A stretch of DNA of 64,000 bases from Janthinobacterium violaceinigrum (lineage in GTDB: Bacteria > Pseudomonadota > Gammaproteobacteria > Burkholderiales > Burkholderiaceae_D). The translations under genes and the position numbers were made by a program. Position 1 is the stretch's first letter; the number at the start of each line of letters is the position of its first letter. The stretch is taken from NCBI RefSeq assembly GCF_009208555.1, contig NZ_WFLI01000008.1, forward strand, positions 156,413-220,412. The letters are read 5' to 3'. The notes below the pieces were generated by a model. That model did not search any database. It was not told where the DNA came from and worked only from the letters and a program-made list of their open reading frames with translations. Shown piece after piece: positions 22,064 to 31,872 of this stretch.

Positions 22064-22092
22064 CGGCTGGCCTGTCCGGGCCAGCCGTTTCC
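22064..22092 (+). terminator. mnmE terminator candidate
   Basis: CGGCTGGCC and GGCCAGCCG pair around a six-base loop and are followed by a T-rich stretch (TTTCCTTTCT), about 60 bases after the mnmE stop. Confidence 0.55.
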
Positions 22093-22224
22093 TTTCTGCT
22101 CCCAGCCTTGCCGGCATCTGCCGGCACGCCATGTTCACTGTCGTTGCACGATTCGCGCAGCCTCGGCCGTTTGCGGCCGGCCGCTTGCGCGCCGTCGCCT
22201 CACCGTTTCCTGCACCGGCCCGCT

Positions 22225-22240
22225 GCTCAAGATCTTGAGC
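22225..22240. promoter_or_regulatory. 16-bp perfect palindrome, candidate enhancer for a sigma-54 activator
   Basis: GCTCAAGATCTTGAGC is a perfect palindrome about 100 bases upstream of the -24 element at 22337, the usual place for an upstream activator site. A related core CAAGATATTG occurs at 23121-23130 before the chaperone promoter. Confidence 0.5.
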
Positions 22241-22307
22241 GGAATTTTAAAAAATTCAAATCTTTTTGAGTCCGAATTACGTTTTTAATTTTTTAAAAAA
22301 TATTTAA

Positions 22308-22320
22308 AATCAATGGCTTA
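22308..22320 (+). promoter_or_regulatory. IHF-like site
   Basis: AATCAATGGCTTA fits the IHF consensus WATCAANNNNTTR exactly and lies at the end of a very A/T-rich tract, between the palindrome and the sigma-54 promoter. DNA bending at this position is typical of sigma-54 control regions. Confidence 0.5.
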
Positions 22321-22336
22321 GATGTGTTTCCGCGAT

Positions 22337-22352
22337 TGGCATGCGAATTGCC
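22337..22352 (+). promoter_or_regulatory. Sigma-54 promoter of the ECF sigma-factor gene
   Basis: TGGCATGCGAATTGCC matches the -24/-12 consensus TGGCACGNNNNTTGCW except at two positions, with the invariant GG and GC correctly spaced. Transcription would start near 22363. The upstream ATG at 22341 lies inside this element and therefore cannot be the start codon. Confidence 0.75.
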
Positions 22353-22403
22353 ATAGAGAAGAGGTCACCGATGGACCTTTCTCTTTTAATCGTGGAGTCT
22401 TGC

Positions 22404-22943
22404 ATGCATATCTCGAACGCGGAATTATCGACAGTCACTGAAACCCTGCAATTGCACGAGCTGGAGCAATTGGTGCGAACCCAGGGCCGGCGCCTGCACA
22501 ATTTTGTCCGGCGCCGCATCGGCAATGCGGAGGATGTCGACGATATCACGCAGGAGACCTTGCTGGAAGCCATGCGCTGCCGCGATAAATTCCAGCATCA
22601 GTCGCGCCCCGAGACCTGGCTGTTCGGCATCGCCTTGAACCTGATCCGCAACCACTACCGGCGCAGCCGCGTGCGCGACATCTTCGACGACGTGGAGGCT
22701 GGCGAACTGGTCGATGAAGCGGGACGCGGCCCGGCCGAACTGGTTGAGTCGCACCAGATCATGCAGCGGGTCTCCGCCGTGTTCGAGCGCCTGTCCGAGG
22801 AAACGCGCGCAGTCATCCATCTGATTTTCAATGAACAGCTGTCGTATGCCGAAGCCGCCAATGAGCTCGACATTCCGATCGGCACCGTTCGTTCGCGCAT
22901 TTCGCGAGCCCGCGCCCAGCTCAAGCAGGAGAGTCTGGACTGA
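22404..22943 (+). CDS. ECF-family RNA polymerase sigma factor
   Basis: A 179-residue ECF sigma factor. Region 2 is HNFVRRRIGNAEDVDDITQETLLEA and continues with the -10-recognition segment FQHQSRPETWLFGIALNLIRNHYRR. Region 4 is LSEETRAVIHLIFNEQLSYAEAANELDIPIGTVRSRISRARAQL. The start is placed at 22404 (MHISNAEL, with GGAG 6-10 bases upstream) because the earlier ATGs lie in or almost at the sigma-54 promoter. No anti-sigma gene follows. Control of an ECF sigma by sigma-54 resembles hrpL of plant pathogens; here it precedes a type III-chaperone-like gene and a pilus operon. Confidence 0.9.
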   Translation: MHISNAELSTVTETLQLHELEQLVRTQGRRLHNFVRRRIGNAEDVDDITQETLLEAMRCRDKFQHQSRPETWLFGIALNLIRNHYRRSRVRDIFDDVEAGELVDEAGRGPAELVESHQIMQRVSAVFERLSEETRAVIHLIFNEQLSYAEAANELDIPIGTVRSRISRARAQLKQESLD

Positions 22944-23109
22944 TACCGCAGCCCTGGCCGCCACGGATGCGGTTCCAGGCAAAAGCTTGCCGCGTTCATT
23001 CTTCCTGTTATCCTGCCGCTGCCTTCCGCCGTTGCGCCTGGGCTGGCAGCACTGCACGGCGGCACCGCACCATATCGTTCATGGTTGCAATGCGGCCAGG
23101 CAGAGATGG

Positions 23110-23131
23110 TTGCTGTAACGCAAGATATTGC
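23110..23131. promoter_or_regulatory. Candidate activator site upstream of the chaperone-like gene
   Basis: TTGC-N6-GCAA (23110-23123) overlaps GCAA-GATA-TTGC (23120-23131). The inner CAAGATATTG differs by one base from the core of the palindrome before the sigma gene. It lies about 40 bases above the -24 element, which is close for an enhancer, so the assignment is tentative. Confidence 0.3.
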
Positions 23132-23165
23132 TGAAAAAACAGGGATTTGGCAGCGCCTGCGTGGC

Positions 23166-23181
23166 TGGCATGAAGCCTGCT
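23166..23181 (+). promoter_or_regulatory. Sigma-54 promoter of the chaperone-like gene
   Basis: TGGCATGAAGCCTGCT fits the -24/-12 consensus apart from two positions, with GG and GC at the required spacing. The predicted start near 23192 leaves a leader of about 65 bases. Confidence 0.6.
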
Positions 23182-23256
23182 ATAGCCATGCAGTCGGCAT
23201 GCATGCCGTCGCCTCTCCCACTCACGGGCCACCTAGAAAGGACTGAACACGCAACC

Positions 23257-23751
23257 ATGTCGACCCACCACTACCAAGTATTAATTGACGAAGTGTGCCG
23301 CTTTCACGGCATCGTTCCCACGGGCGATCTCGCGCATGGTGCGCATATCGTGGTTGCCGGGGTCGCGCTGACCTTGCTGCCCAGCGAAGATGCCCACAGC
23401 CTGATGCTGTTCTGCGATTTCGGTGAACCGCCATGGCAGTGGCGCGCGGAGGTGCTGCAGCGCGTACTGGAGAGCAATTTGTTCATGTTCTCTGCCGATA
23501 GTCCGCACTTTTCAATGGACCATGAAAGCGGCAGGGTGATGCTGCTCGAGCGGCTGGTGGCATCGCATATCAATGCCGATGGCCTGCTGGCCAAGCTCGA
23601 ACGTTATGCGCAGCATGCGCTGCGCTGGCAGAACAGCTTCCTGCAGCTCGATGCGGACGCGGGCTCCATCGCCAGGCTGAATGAAGGCCTGGCCAGCCTG
23701 ACCTTGCCAGTACCTGCCAGCCACTACACTTCCGGTCCGGACAAGCACTGA
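23257..23751 (+). CDS. CesT/Tir-type secretion chaperone-like protein
   Basis: This 164-residue, acidic protein has the order of helices and strands of type III secretion chaperones of the CesT family: an N-terminal helix, a strand pair around LMLFCDFGEPP, then LQRVLESNLFMFSADSPHFSMDHESGRVMLLERL. These dimeric proteins hold effectors unfolded before export. The start at 23257 (MSTHHYQV) has AGAAAGGA about 12 bases upstream. No type III injectisome genes lie in the window, so it may serve the pilus or VirB machinery, or a distant type III system. The assignment rests on pattern resemblance only. Confidence 0.55.
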   Translation: MSTHHYQVLIDEVCRFHGIVPTGDLAHGAHIVVAGVALTLLPSEDAHSLMLFCDFGEPPWQWRAEVLQRVLESNLFMFSADSPHFSMDHESGRVMLLERLVASHINADGLLAKLERYAQHALRWQNSFLQLDADAGSIARLNEGLASLTLPVPASHYTSGPDKH

Positions 23752-23764
23752 GAATTACCGATGC

Positions 23765-24685
23765 TCATGGCGCCTGCGGCACATATTCTGGCAGGCGCTG
23801 GGACAGGCGGCTTTCCAGCATGGCGTTGAGCTCGCACAAGATCGCTTCCTCGCGCACGCGTTCCGTGATGTCGGTCGCTATCGTGCAGACGGCATGGATA
23901 TTGCCGTTTGAATCGCGCAGGACGGATTTGACCGACGTGTAGGTATGCGGCATACCGCCGTGCAGCCGCACTTCCTCGCATTCGATGGCGATGCCGGTGG
24001 CAATCACCTGGCGGTCGAATCCGGCGAGCGCCTGCGCCATCTCCGGCGGGAAAATATCCTCGTCGCTCAAGCCGCGCATGTCGCCGCTGGCGCCGCTGGC
24101 GCCGCCGAACAGCTGTTGACAGCGATGGTTGGCCAGCAGGTAGCGGCCGTCAAGATCCTTGACATAAATGATGGCGGTGGAGCTGTCGATGATGGTCTTG
24201 AGCAGTTCGCGGCTTTCATGCAGCGCTTCCGTCGCTTCGCGCAGCTCGGCGCTGCGTTCCAGGTTGCGCTGCTCCAGCTGTTGCCGCAGGCTGCCCAACG
24301 TCAACTGCATTTCCAGCCGTGCCAATACTTCGGGCGCGGCGATGGGATGGGCCACGAAATCGGCAGCGCCGGCGGTGAACGCCTGCACCTTGTCCCAGGA
24401 CCTGTCGTTCGCGCAGATAAAAATGACGGGGACGGCGCACAGGCGCGGATGCGCCTTGATGTGGCGGCACAGGGCGTAGCCGTCGATGCCGGGTTTCTGT
24501 ACATTGAGCAGCACGATATCAGGCAGGTTCAACGCCATGAACTGCAGCGCGGCCGCGCCGCTAGGGACGAGCAGGATGGTGTAGTTCTGCGCGGCCAGCA
24601 ACTGTGCCAGCGGACATTGGTGCGCCGGCGTGTCGTCCACAATGAGCACTCGTGCGCACGGCCTCGGTGCGAGGGGGGCATTCAT
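23765..24685 (-). CDS. Receiver-PAS protein with Asn at the phospho-acceptor position
   Basis: 306 residues. The receiver domain (RVLIVDDTPAHQ, near 12) has LLNVQKPGIDGY where LLDVxMPGxDGY is expected, so the phospho-acceptor Asp is Asn61. The rest of the fold is intact, including the FICAND and HPIAAPE (in place of KP) regions. A helical linker (about 130-170) leads to a PAS domain (IIDSSTAIIYVKDLDGRYLLAN) and ends in a PAC-like strand (CTIATDITERVREE). No output enzyme follows. It probably senses through PAS and acts by protein contact. The start is at 24685 (MNAPLAPRP). It is divergent from the histidine kinase. Confidence 0.8.
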   Translation of the reverse strand: MNAPLAPRPCARVLIVDDTPAHQCPLAQLLAAQNYTILLVPSGAAALQFMALNLPDIVLLNVQKPGIDGYALCRHIKAHPRLCAVPVIFICANDRSWDKVQAFTAGAADFVAHPIAAPEVLARLEMQLTLGSLRQQLEQRNLERSAELREATEALHESRELLKTIIDSSTAIIYVKDLDGRYLLANHRCQQLFGGASGASGDMRGLSDEDIFPPEMAQALAGFDRQVIATGIAIECEEVRLHGGMPHTYTSVKSVLRDSNGNIHAVCTIATDITERVREEAILCELNAMLESRLSQRLPEYVPQAP

Positions 24686-25061
24686 AAACGCGTTCCTTTT
24701 TACCTGACGGGTTGATCCTGGCGTCGCGCGCTGCCCTGAGCGGCAGATGGAAAGCGCCATGGAATGCCGCTGTTGATGCGCTGGGGGCGGCGTGAAATTT
24801 TGCGTAGCCTAGCATCATTAGGCGGGACTGGCTACAAGGTGGCCAGGACGCCAGAATACGCTTGGAAATGGCGTCTGGCAGCTGCCTTTTTCTTCGCGTT
24901 TCATGCTGCTGCGCACTTTGGTGGAAGCGCCATTGCGCTGGCGTTGAATTTCCTGTAAGTTTTCTGCGCTCTATGCTATTTGCTTAAATTCACTGAAAAG
25001 TTTCAGCCCTAATTTGAAGTGGCGCCCAAGAGGCGCCGGTGCTTGGTTCAAGGAGATGAGA
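24686..25061. other. Divergent regulatory region
   Basis: 376 bases between the leftward receiver-PAS gene and the rightward kinase gene. A poor -24/-12-like match (TGGAAGCGCCATTGCG, 24922-24937) is present but lacks several consensus bases. No terminator or repeat was seen. The ribosome-binding site AAGGAG at 25050-25055 fixes the kinase start. Confidence 0.4.
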
Positions 25062-25981
25062 ATGGATGCTGGCCGCCACGGGCCCCGCGAAGGTTGGCTG
25101 TATCACGGCAGGGAAATACGCGACGCACACACGGAGGCGCCGCTGGATATCCAGATCAGCGCGGCGGCACCGGGGCGCTTCGCCACCGCTGCTGGCCGCA
25201 CGCCTACGCTGCAGCAGTTCCAGACCAACGTCACGCGTCTGCTCAAGGTGGAACTGGACGCCGAGCGCGAGCGGGCCAGGAGCCGGGAAGCCCTGGTGCA
25301 TGCGGGAAAAATGGTGGCGGTGGGCCGCATGGTTGCCAGTGTTAACCATGAAATCAAGCGTCCGCTGGCCAGTATGCAATTGCTGGTCGAAAACGCGCTG
25401 GATCTGATCGCCCATGGCGACATCGATTCCGCTGCGGAGAATCTGTCGCTGTTGTTGCGGGCCACCGGCCAGATGAGCGAGCTGTCGCGCCAGCTGGAAG
25501 GTTTTTCGCGCAAGACGCCGGTCAACCAGGCCAGCGTATCGGTGCTCGACGTGGTCGAGCATGCCTGCGCCGTCGTGTCGCCGAAGGTGAAGACCCGGCG
25601 CTGCCAGCTGGTTGTGCGGGCCGACGGCCATCTGGTGCTGGCCGATTCCGACCGGCTGACGCTAGCCTTGGTCAATCTGGTTGACAATGCGCTCGATGCC
25701 AGCGCCGGTACGTCGGACCCGCGCATCGAGATCGCCACCAGCCTGCAGGGCGCCATGGTGGAAATTCTGGTGCGCGACCATGGGCCAGGCATTGCCAGAC
25801 ATGCGATGGAGTGCCTGTTCGATGCCTTTTTTACCACCAAGCCCTATGGCGAAGGACTGGGGCTGGGCTTGGCGCTATCGAGTGAAGTGATCGGCGAGAT
25901 GGGCGGTGAGCTGAGCGCCAGAAACCACCCGGACGGCGGCGCGGAATTTCGCATCGTTCTGCCTGCGGTGCGGAGCGCGCC

Positions 25982-25985
<4 letters not shown>
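25062..25985 (+). CDS. Sensor histidine kinase, DctB/NtrB-like, soluble
   Basis: 307 residues with no membrane helix. After an N-terminal segment and coiled coil (about 60-82), the H-box is ASVNHEIKRPLASMQLL with phospho-acceptor His96. Next come the N-box LVNLVDNALDAS, the G1 box VRDHGPGI, the F-box AFFTTKPYGEG and the G2 box LGLGLALSSEVIGEMGG. The DctB-like H-box (NHEI.RPLA) goes with an NtrC-family partner, and the next gene is exactly that. The start at 25062 (MDAGRHG) has AAGGAG six bases upstream. The stop overlaps the regulator start (ATGA). The signal must be cytoplasmic. Confidence 0.92.
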
Positions 25986-27403
<1,418 letters not shown>

Positions 27404-27850
27404 TTGAACGCGCGCGCCGCCGCTCCCTCGGAACGGCGGTGCGCATGTTGTCCACGCACGGCCGCGCCAGGCCGCACCCCCGCCACATTGCCTGCATTTC
27501 CCCACTCCCGCTTTTTGCCGCCCTTCATATTCTTGCGTCATGGAACTATTGGCGCGCACCCGTTACTTAACTGTTGTGCCGCGCAGCCTTGCATGATGGA
27601 GTAATTCGCTTCCTTGCGTCTTTGCAAGTGCGCACTCGCGCGGTCCATCCCGTTTTGGTTCGCGGTACCCGTGTCTATCGGCGCCAGGCCCTTTCCGGCG
27701 GCTCTGGCACGGGTGTTGCTATTGATGGGTATGCAGCGGCAGCACAGGCGGTCTCCGGAATGGCGACCGCCGTGCGGCAAGCCGTCTTTATCGCGCGCGC
27801 CGGTTGTGCCGGCCAGCGCTTGTCTCGCGCAGCAAACAGGAGTCTTTGTA
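27404..27850. other. Control region of the type IVb pilus operon
   Basis: 447 bases without a gene. It contains the sigma-54 promoter at 27705-27720 and an inverted repeat CTTGC-N6-GCAAG at 27613-27628, about 77 bases above the -24 element. A similar TTGC-N6-GCAAG occurs before the chaperone promoter. An open frame running through the region upstream of 27851 is not translated in this model because it crosses the promoter. Confidence 0.5.
27705..27720 (+). promoter_or_regulatory. Perfect sigma-54 promoter of the pilus operon
   Basis: TGGCACGGGTGTTGCT matches the consensus TGGCACGNNNNTTGCW at every defined position. Transcription should start near 27731, about 120 bases before the first gene. 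Confidence 0.88.
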
Positions 27851-28897
27851 ATGAATCAATGGTCTGAGATGCGGATGAAAAAGAAACTGGCGCTGCTCAC
27901 GGTGGGCGCGCTGCTTGGCGTCGCTGCTTCGGCGCCGGTCTGCGCGGCGGTAGCGGGCGGCCGCGATGCGGGCGCGAACGCGGCGGCGCGCAATGTGGAG
28001 CTGGTACGCGGCGCGGCGCGCGATATGCCACTGGGACAAGCGATCCATGCGATCGTGCCCAGGGAATTTACCGTGCGCACCTCCGGTATCGCGCGCCAGG
28101 TGCTGGATGAACCCGTGTCCTGGAGCGGCGGGCGCGCCTGGACCGAGGTCTTGCTCGATCTGCTGGATCCATACCCGGACCTGGCGGCCGATATCTCGCT
28201 GAGCACGCGCAAGGTGACCGTGCGCCAACTGCCGCAGGGTGCCAGGATGGCCGCCCTGCAAGAGGAGACGGCGGCGGAAGCGGCCGCCGCGGCGCGGCGC
28301 GAGAGCAAGACGGAATTGGGCGATGCCGCGCGCCGCGCGCTTCCGGCTGCGGTGCAGCCCCGGCCGGTTGCCGCCGGCGGCAGTGCCGCAGCGCGCCAGG
28401 CGCCGGCCGCGAACGCCACGCAGGAAGCGACGCTGGCCGTCATGCAGATGGCGATTCAGACGGCGACGCAGACCGCGATCCAGTCCGCAGTACAGGCGGC
28501 ACTGCAAAACGCGGGCGCGCCGGCAAAGCCGGCCGCCACGGCGCCAGCCGTTGCCTCTGCCGCGCCCGCCGCGCCGCCTCCGGCCCCTGCGGCCGCAGCT
28601 CCTGTGCCTCCTGCGCCGGTCAAGGCGGCGCCGCCGCCCCTGCCCACCTGGGAGATCCTGCCGCGCGACCGCTCGGTGCGGACGGCGCTGGAGCGCTGGA
28701 CAGCCAGCGCCGGCTGGCAGCTGTCATGGGAGCTGGCGGTGGACTATCCGGTTGTCGCGCGTACCAGCATTTCCGGCACGTTTGAAACGGCCGTCGAGGC
28801 CGTTGCGCAAAGCCTGGAGCGGGCCGAGGTGCCCGTCAAGGCCGTCATGTACCGCGGTAACCGCGTGTTGCGTATCGTTGCGAAAGGAAGCGAGTGA
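27851..28897 (+). CDS. TcpQ/PilL-like type IVb pilus protein
   Basis: 348 residues. The start at 27851 has AGGAG eight bases upstream and lies below the sigma-54 promoter; the frame open from 27614 is too long. A basic N-terminus (MRMKKK) and hydrophobic stretch ending near VCAAVAGG form a signal peptide. Next come a first compact domain (about 40-130), an Ala/Pro linker (about 165-260), and a C-terminal domain starting TWEILPRDRSVRTALERW that resembles the TcpQ domain. TcpQ-like proteins stabilise the secretin of the type IVb pilus. It overlaps the secretin gene (ATGATG), which supports the role. Confidence 0.75.
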   Translation: MNQWSEMRMKKKLALLTVGALLGVAASAPVCAAVAGGRDAGANAAARNVELVRGAARDMPLGQAIHAIVPREFTVRTSGIARQVLDEPVSWSGGRAWTEVLLDLLDPYPDLAADISLSTRKVTVRQLPQGARMAALQEETAAEAAAAARRESKTELGDAARRALPAAVQPRPVAAGGSAAARQAPAANATQEATLAVMQMAIQTATQTAIQSAVQAALQNAGAPAKPAATAPAVASAAPAAPPPAPAAAAPVPPAPVKAAPPPLPTWEILPRDRSVRTALERWTASAGWQLSWELAVDYPVVARTSISGTFETAVEAVAQSLERAEVPVKAVMYRGNRVLRIVAKGSE

Positions 28898-30570
28898 TGC
28901 GCATCGCGACCTATGCCTTGCTGGCAGCGGGCCTGCTGCTGGCCGGCTGCGCCGGATTGCAGGCGAAAATTGCCGGCGCCAGCGCACAGACGGACGAACG
29001 TGTCACGCGTCTGCTCAAGACGGTAGGACAGGCGGAGCCTGCCGCCAAGGCCGCGCCGGTGGTGAGCTATGAAAACGGCCTGTGGCTGGCGACTACGCCC
29101 GTCAAGCTGACCAGGCTGCCGCCCGTATTCCAGGCCAGCGCCACCTTCGACCGCACGGTCGATTCGCTGGCCGAATTTGCCGAGCGTATCGGCATGCGCT
29201 CCGGCATGCCGGCCAGGGTCACGCCGCAGGCTGCGGCGATTGCCGCTGCGCGGGCTGCCGATGTGCCGCCGACCGCGACCGCGCCAGCAACCGGGGCCGC
29301 GTCCGCGAATGGCGGCGCAGTGCCTGCGCTGGGCTTGCCGCCGCTGCCCGCGTCACCGGCGTCCGCCTCCGCTGCGCGCGGCACTCCGCTGCGCATCACC
29401 TATGCGCACGGCACGCTGCAAGACTTGCTCGACACGGTGGCCGCGCGTTTCGGCGTGTTCTGGAAATATGCCGACGGCGGTATCCAGTTTTATTACACGG
29501 ACAGCCAGACCTTCCAGATCAGCGCGATCCCGGGCGAATCGGCGCTGAGCGCCAATGTCGCCAGCAACTCGACGGCTGGCGACAGCGAACAGGGCGGCAA
29601 TGCATCGGGAGCCGGCGCCGATGCCGGCTCCGGCAGCAGTTCCAGCGCCCGCAACAGCCAGAACACGGGTGTCAAGTCTCAGCTGTCGGTCTTCGCCAGC
29701 ATTGAAAAGACAGTGGGTTTAATGCTCTCGCCGCACGGCAGGGTGGTCGGCTCGCCCGCCACGGGCGGCATGACGGTGGTCGATACGCCGGACGTGCTGG
29801 CGCGCGTGGCGCAGTTCATCGATGGCGAGAACAAGGTGCTGGCGCGCCAGGTGATGATCAATGTGACGGTCCTGGCGGTGACCTTGAGCGAAGGCGAAAA
29901 TTACGGCATCGACTGGAACCTGGTGTACGGCAATCTCTCCGGCCGCTATGGCATCAAGAATACCTTTGCCGGTACGCCGGGCAGCACGGCGTTTTCGGCG
30001 GCGATCCTGGGCACGTCGAACAGCAACTTTGCCGGTTCCTCGATGATGATCGAGGCGCTCTCCAAACAGGGCAAAGTGCGGCGCGAAACGTCGGCTTCGG
30101 TGGTCACGCTGAATAACCAGCCGGTGCCCGTCCAGGTGGCCAAGCAGACCAGTTATCTGAAGTCCTCGCAAACCGTGCTGTCGGCCAATGTCGGCTCCAG
30201 CACCACGCTCATTCCCGGCGTCGTCACCTCGGGTTTCAACATGACCTTGCTGCCGCATCTGCTGCACAACGGCACGGTGATGCTGCAGTTCTCGACCGAT
30301 ATCTCGAACCTGCGCCGTATCGATGAAGTGCGCAGCCAGAACGGCATGATCCAGACGCCTGAACTGGACACGCGTAACTTCCTGCAGCGGGTGGCGATGC
30401 GTTCGGGGGAAACCCTGGTTGTCAGCGGCTTTGAGCAGGTGGCCGACGATCTCGACCAGCAGGGGCCTGGCAAGCCTGGCAATACCCTGCTGGGCGGCGG
30501 GCTCAAGGCCAGCAGCGCCAAGGAAATCATCGTGATCCTGATTACTCCGATCGCCATGGCCGGCGCCTGA
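28894..30570 (+). CDS. pilN: Type IVb pilus secretin (PilN-like), lipoprotein
   Basis: This 558-residue outer-membrane secretin begins with a lipoprotein signal (AAGLLLAGCAG, lipobox Cys near 20), as in BfpB and R64 PilN. A middle region holds N-domain-like motifs (LRITYAHGTLQDLLDTVAARFG). The secretin core includes VARQVMINVTVLAVTLSEG-type strands, SVVTLNNQPVPVQVAKQT, the VPG-like PGVVTSGFNMTLLPHL, and RSGETLVVSGFEQ at the end. It forms the channel through which the pilus emerges. Confidence 0.93.
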   Translation: MMRIATYALLAAGLLLAGCAGLQAKIAGASAQTDERVTRLLKTVGQAEPAAKAAPVVSYENGLWLATTPVKLTRLPPVFQASATFDRTVDSLAEFAERIGMRSGMPARVTPQAAAIAAARAADVPPTATAPATGAASANGGAVPALGLPPLPASPASASAARGTPLRITYAHGTLQDLLDTVAARFGVFWKYADGGIQFYYTDSQTFQISAIPGESALSANVASNSTAGDSEQGGNASGAGADAGSGSSSSARNSQNTGVKSQLSVFASIEKTVGLMLSPHGRVVGSPATGGMTVVDTPDVLARVAQFIDGENKVLARQVMINVTVLAVTLSEGENYGIDWNLVYGNLSGRYGIKNTFAGTPGSTAFSAAILGTSNSNFAGSSMMIEALSKQGKVRRETSASVVTLNNQPVPVQVAKQTSYLKSSQTVLSANVGSSTTLIPGVVTSGFNMTLLPHLLHNGTVMLQFSTDISNLRRIDEVRSQNGMIQTPELDTRNFLQRVAMRSGETLVVSGFEQVADDLDQQGPGKPGNTLLGGGLKASSAKEIIVILITPIAMAGA

Positions 30571-30588
30571 GCCCGGGCGGAATGCACG

Positions 30589-31872
30589 ATGGCCATTCAT
30601 ATTGTCCCGATCGGGAAAACCAGTTTCATCTGCGGCCTGTTCTGGCAGTCGCTGTCGCGGCCGCGCGACCTGCGCGCCGAGGCGCTGGCGCTGGCGCGCA
30701 AGATCGATGTCGACCTGATGGTGCTGCGCAAGGAACACGCGGCAGCGCAGGCTGGCTATGCCAGCAGCCACGATGGCGCCCAGCGCGGCATGGTGTCGCT
30801 GGCCGCTGCCGTGGCGCGCACGGTTGCTGCTGACGGCGCCTACTACGACAGCCGCCAGCAGCCAGCGCAGAACTGGCTGGGGGCCTTCCGCCTCAACGAC
30901 ACCAGCTGGGCCTACTTTGCCATGCGCGATGGCAATTTCTTGCCCAATGGCGATTTTGCCGGCAGTCGCGAAGAGGTGCTCGAGCGTTTGCATGGCGACT
31001 ATGGGCTGGGCGGCTGGAACGTGGTGCTGGGCGAACCGGAACTGGCCGACCAGGGTTTTCATAATTTCAATGCCAAGCGCATCGACGAATTGTTGCCGCG
31101 CAGGCCGGGACGGCGTTTTGCCGGCGGGCTGTATGCATTGCGGCCGGCCGTGCGCGCGCCGTATGGCAAGCCGCTGGCGCTGCTGTCCCTGGCGGCACTG
31201 CTGCTGGGTGGGGCAGGTTTTGCTGCCTGGCAGCAGCACCAGGCCAGGCTGGACGAAGAGGAGCGCGCGCGCGCCATGGAGGCAGCGCGCAAGCGGCTCG
31301 GCAGTGGCGCGCAGGCCGTGCCGCATCCCTGGCGTAGCCAACCGCTGCCGGCCGTGCTGGCGGCGGCTTGCCTGCCCGTGCCGCGACTGATGGCGGCAGG
31401 GGGCTGGGCGTTGAGCGAATTCCAGTGTACGGCCCAGCACATCAGCTATCAGTGGGCACGCGCCGATTCCAGCGTGGCCTATCTGCTGGCGCAGGTGCCG
31501 CAGGCCCAGGTCGACCTGGGCGGCGCCAGCGCCCGCCATACCTTGCCGCTTGCCCTGGCGGCGGGCGGCGACGAGGCCCTGGCGCCCGCGTCTGCACTGC
31601 TGACTCCGCTTTTGGGACGTTTCCAGCTGCTGGGACTGGAGCCCAGGATCGTCTTGCGGCCCAGGCCCAGCGCGCCACAACCCTTGCCCGGCGCCGTTGC
31701 GCTGCCGCCACCGCCCGCGCCGGCATGGCAAACCTACAGCCTGTCGGTGCAGGCGGGCGCCATGCCGCCGGCCGTCGTGGCGGCCATTCTTACCGATCCT
31801 GGCACCCGCCTGGAAAAGCTGACGTATCGCGCAGGCGAATGGACTATTGAAGGAGTCATCTATGCAAACTAG
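30589..31872 (+). CDS. pilO: Type IVb pilus assembly protein PilO-like
   Basis: 427 residues with the PilO2 organisation: a soluble cytoplasmic N-terminal half (MAIHIVPIGKTSFICGLFWQ, with the FRLNDTSWAYFAMRDGNFLP segment), a single membrane helix near 195-215 (LALLSLAALLLGGAGFAAW), a short coiled coil, and a periplasmic domain rich in Ala/Pro. It is a predicted inner-membrane scaffold of the R64 thin-pilus type. It starts 18 bases after the secretin gene, with a GGGCGGA ribosome-binding site, and overlaps pilP at its end. Confidence 0.82.
   Translation: MAIHIVPIGKTSFICGLFWQSLSRPRDLRAEALALARKIDVDLMVLRKEHAAAQAGYASSHDGAQRGMVSLAAAVARTVAADGAYYDSRQQPAQNWLGAFRLNDTSWAYFAMRDGNFLPNGDFAGSREEVLERLHGDYGLGGWNVVLGEPELADQGFHNFNAKRIDELLPRRPGRRFAGGLYALRPAVRAPYGKPLALLSLAALLLGGAGFAAWQQHQARLDEEERARAMEAARKRLGSGAQAVPHPWRSQPLPAVLAAACLPVPRLMAAGGWALSEFQCTAQHISYQWARADSSVAYLLAQVPQAQVDLGGASARHTLPLALAAGGDEALAPASALLTPLLGRFQLLGLEPRIVLRPRPSAPQPLPGAVALPPPPAPAWQTYSLSVQAGAMPPAVVAAILTDPGTRLEKLTYRAGEWTIEGVIYAN

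Noticed and set aside
24922..24937. Possible sigma-54 promoter TGGAAGCGCCATTGCG before the kinase gene
   Set aside because: GG/GC spacing is right, but positions 4, 6, 7 and 16 miss the consensus; expected by chance in GC-rich DNA.
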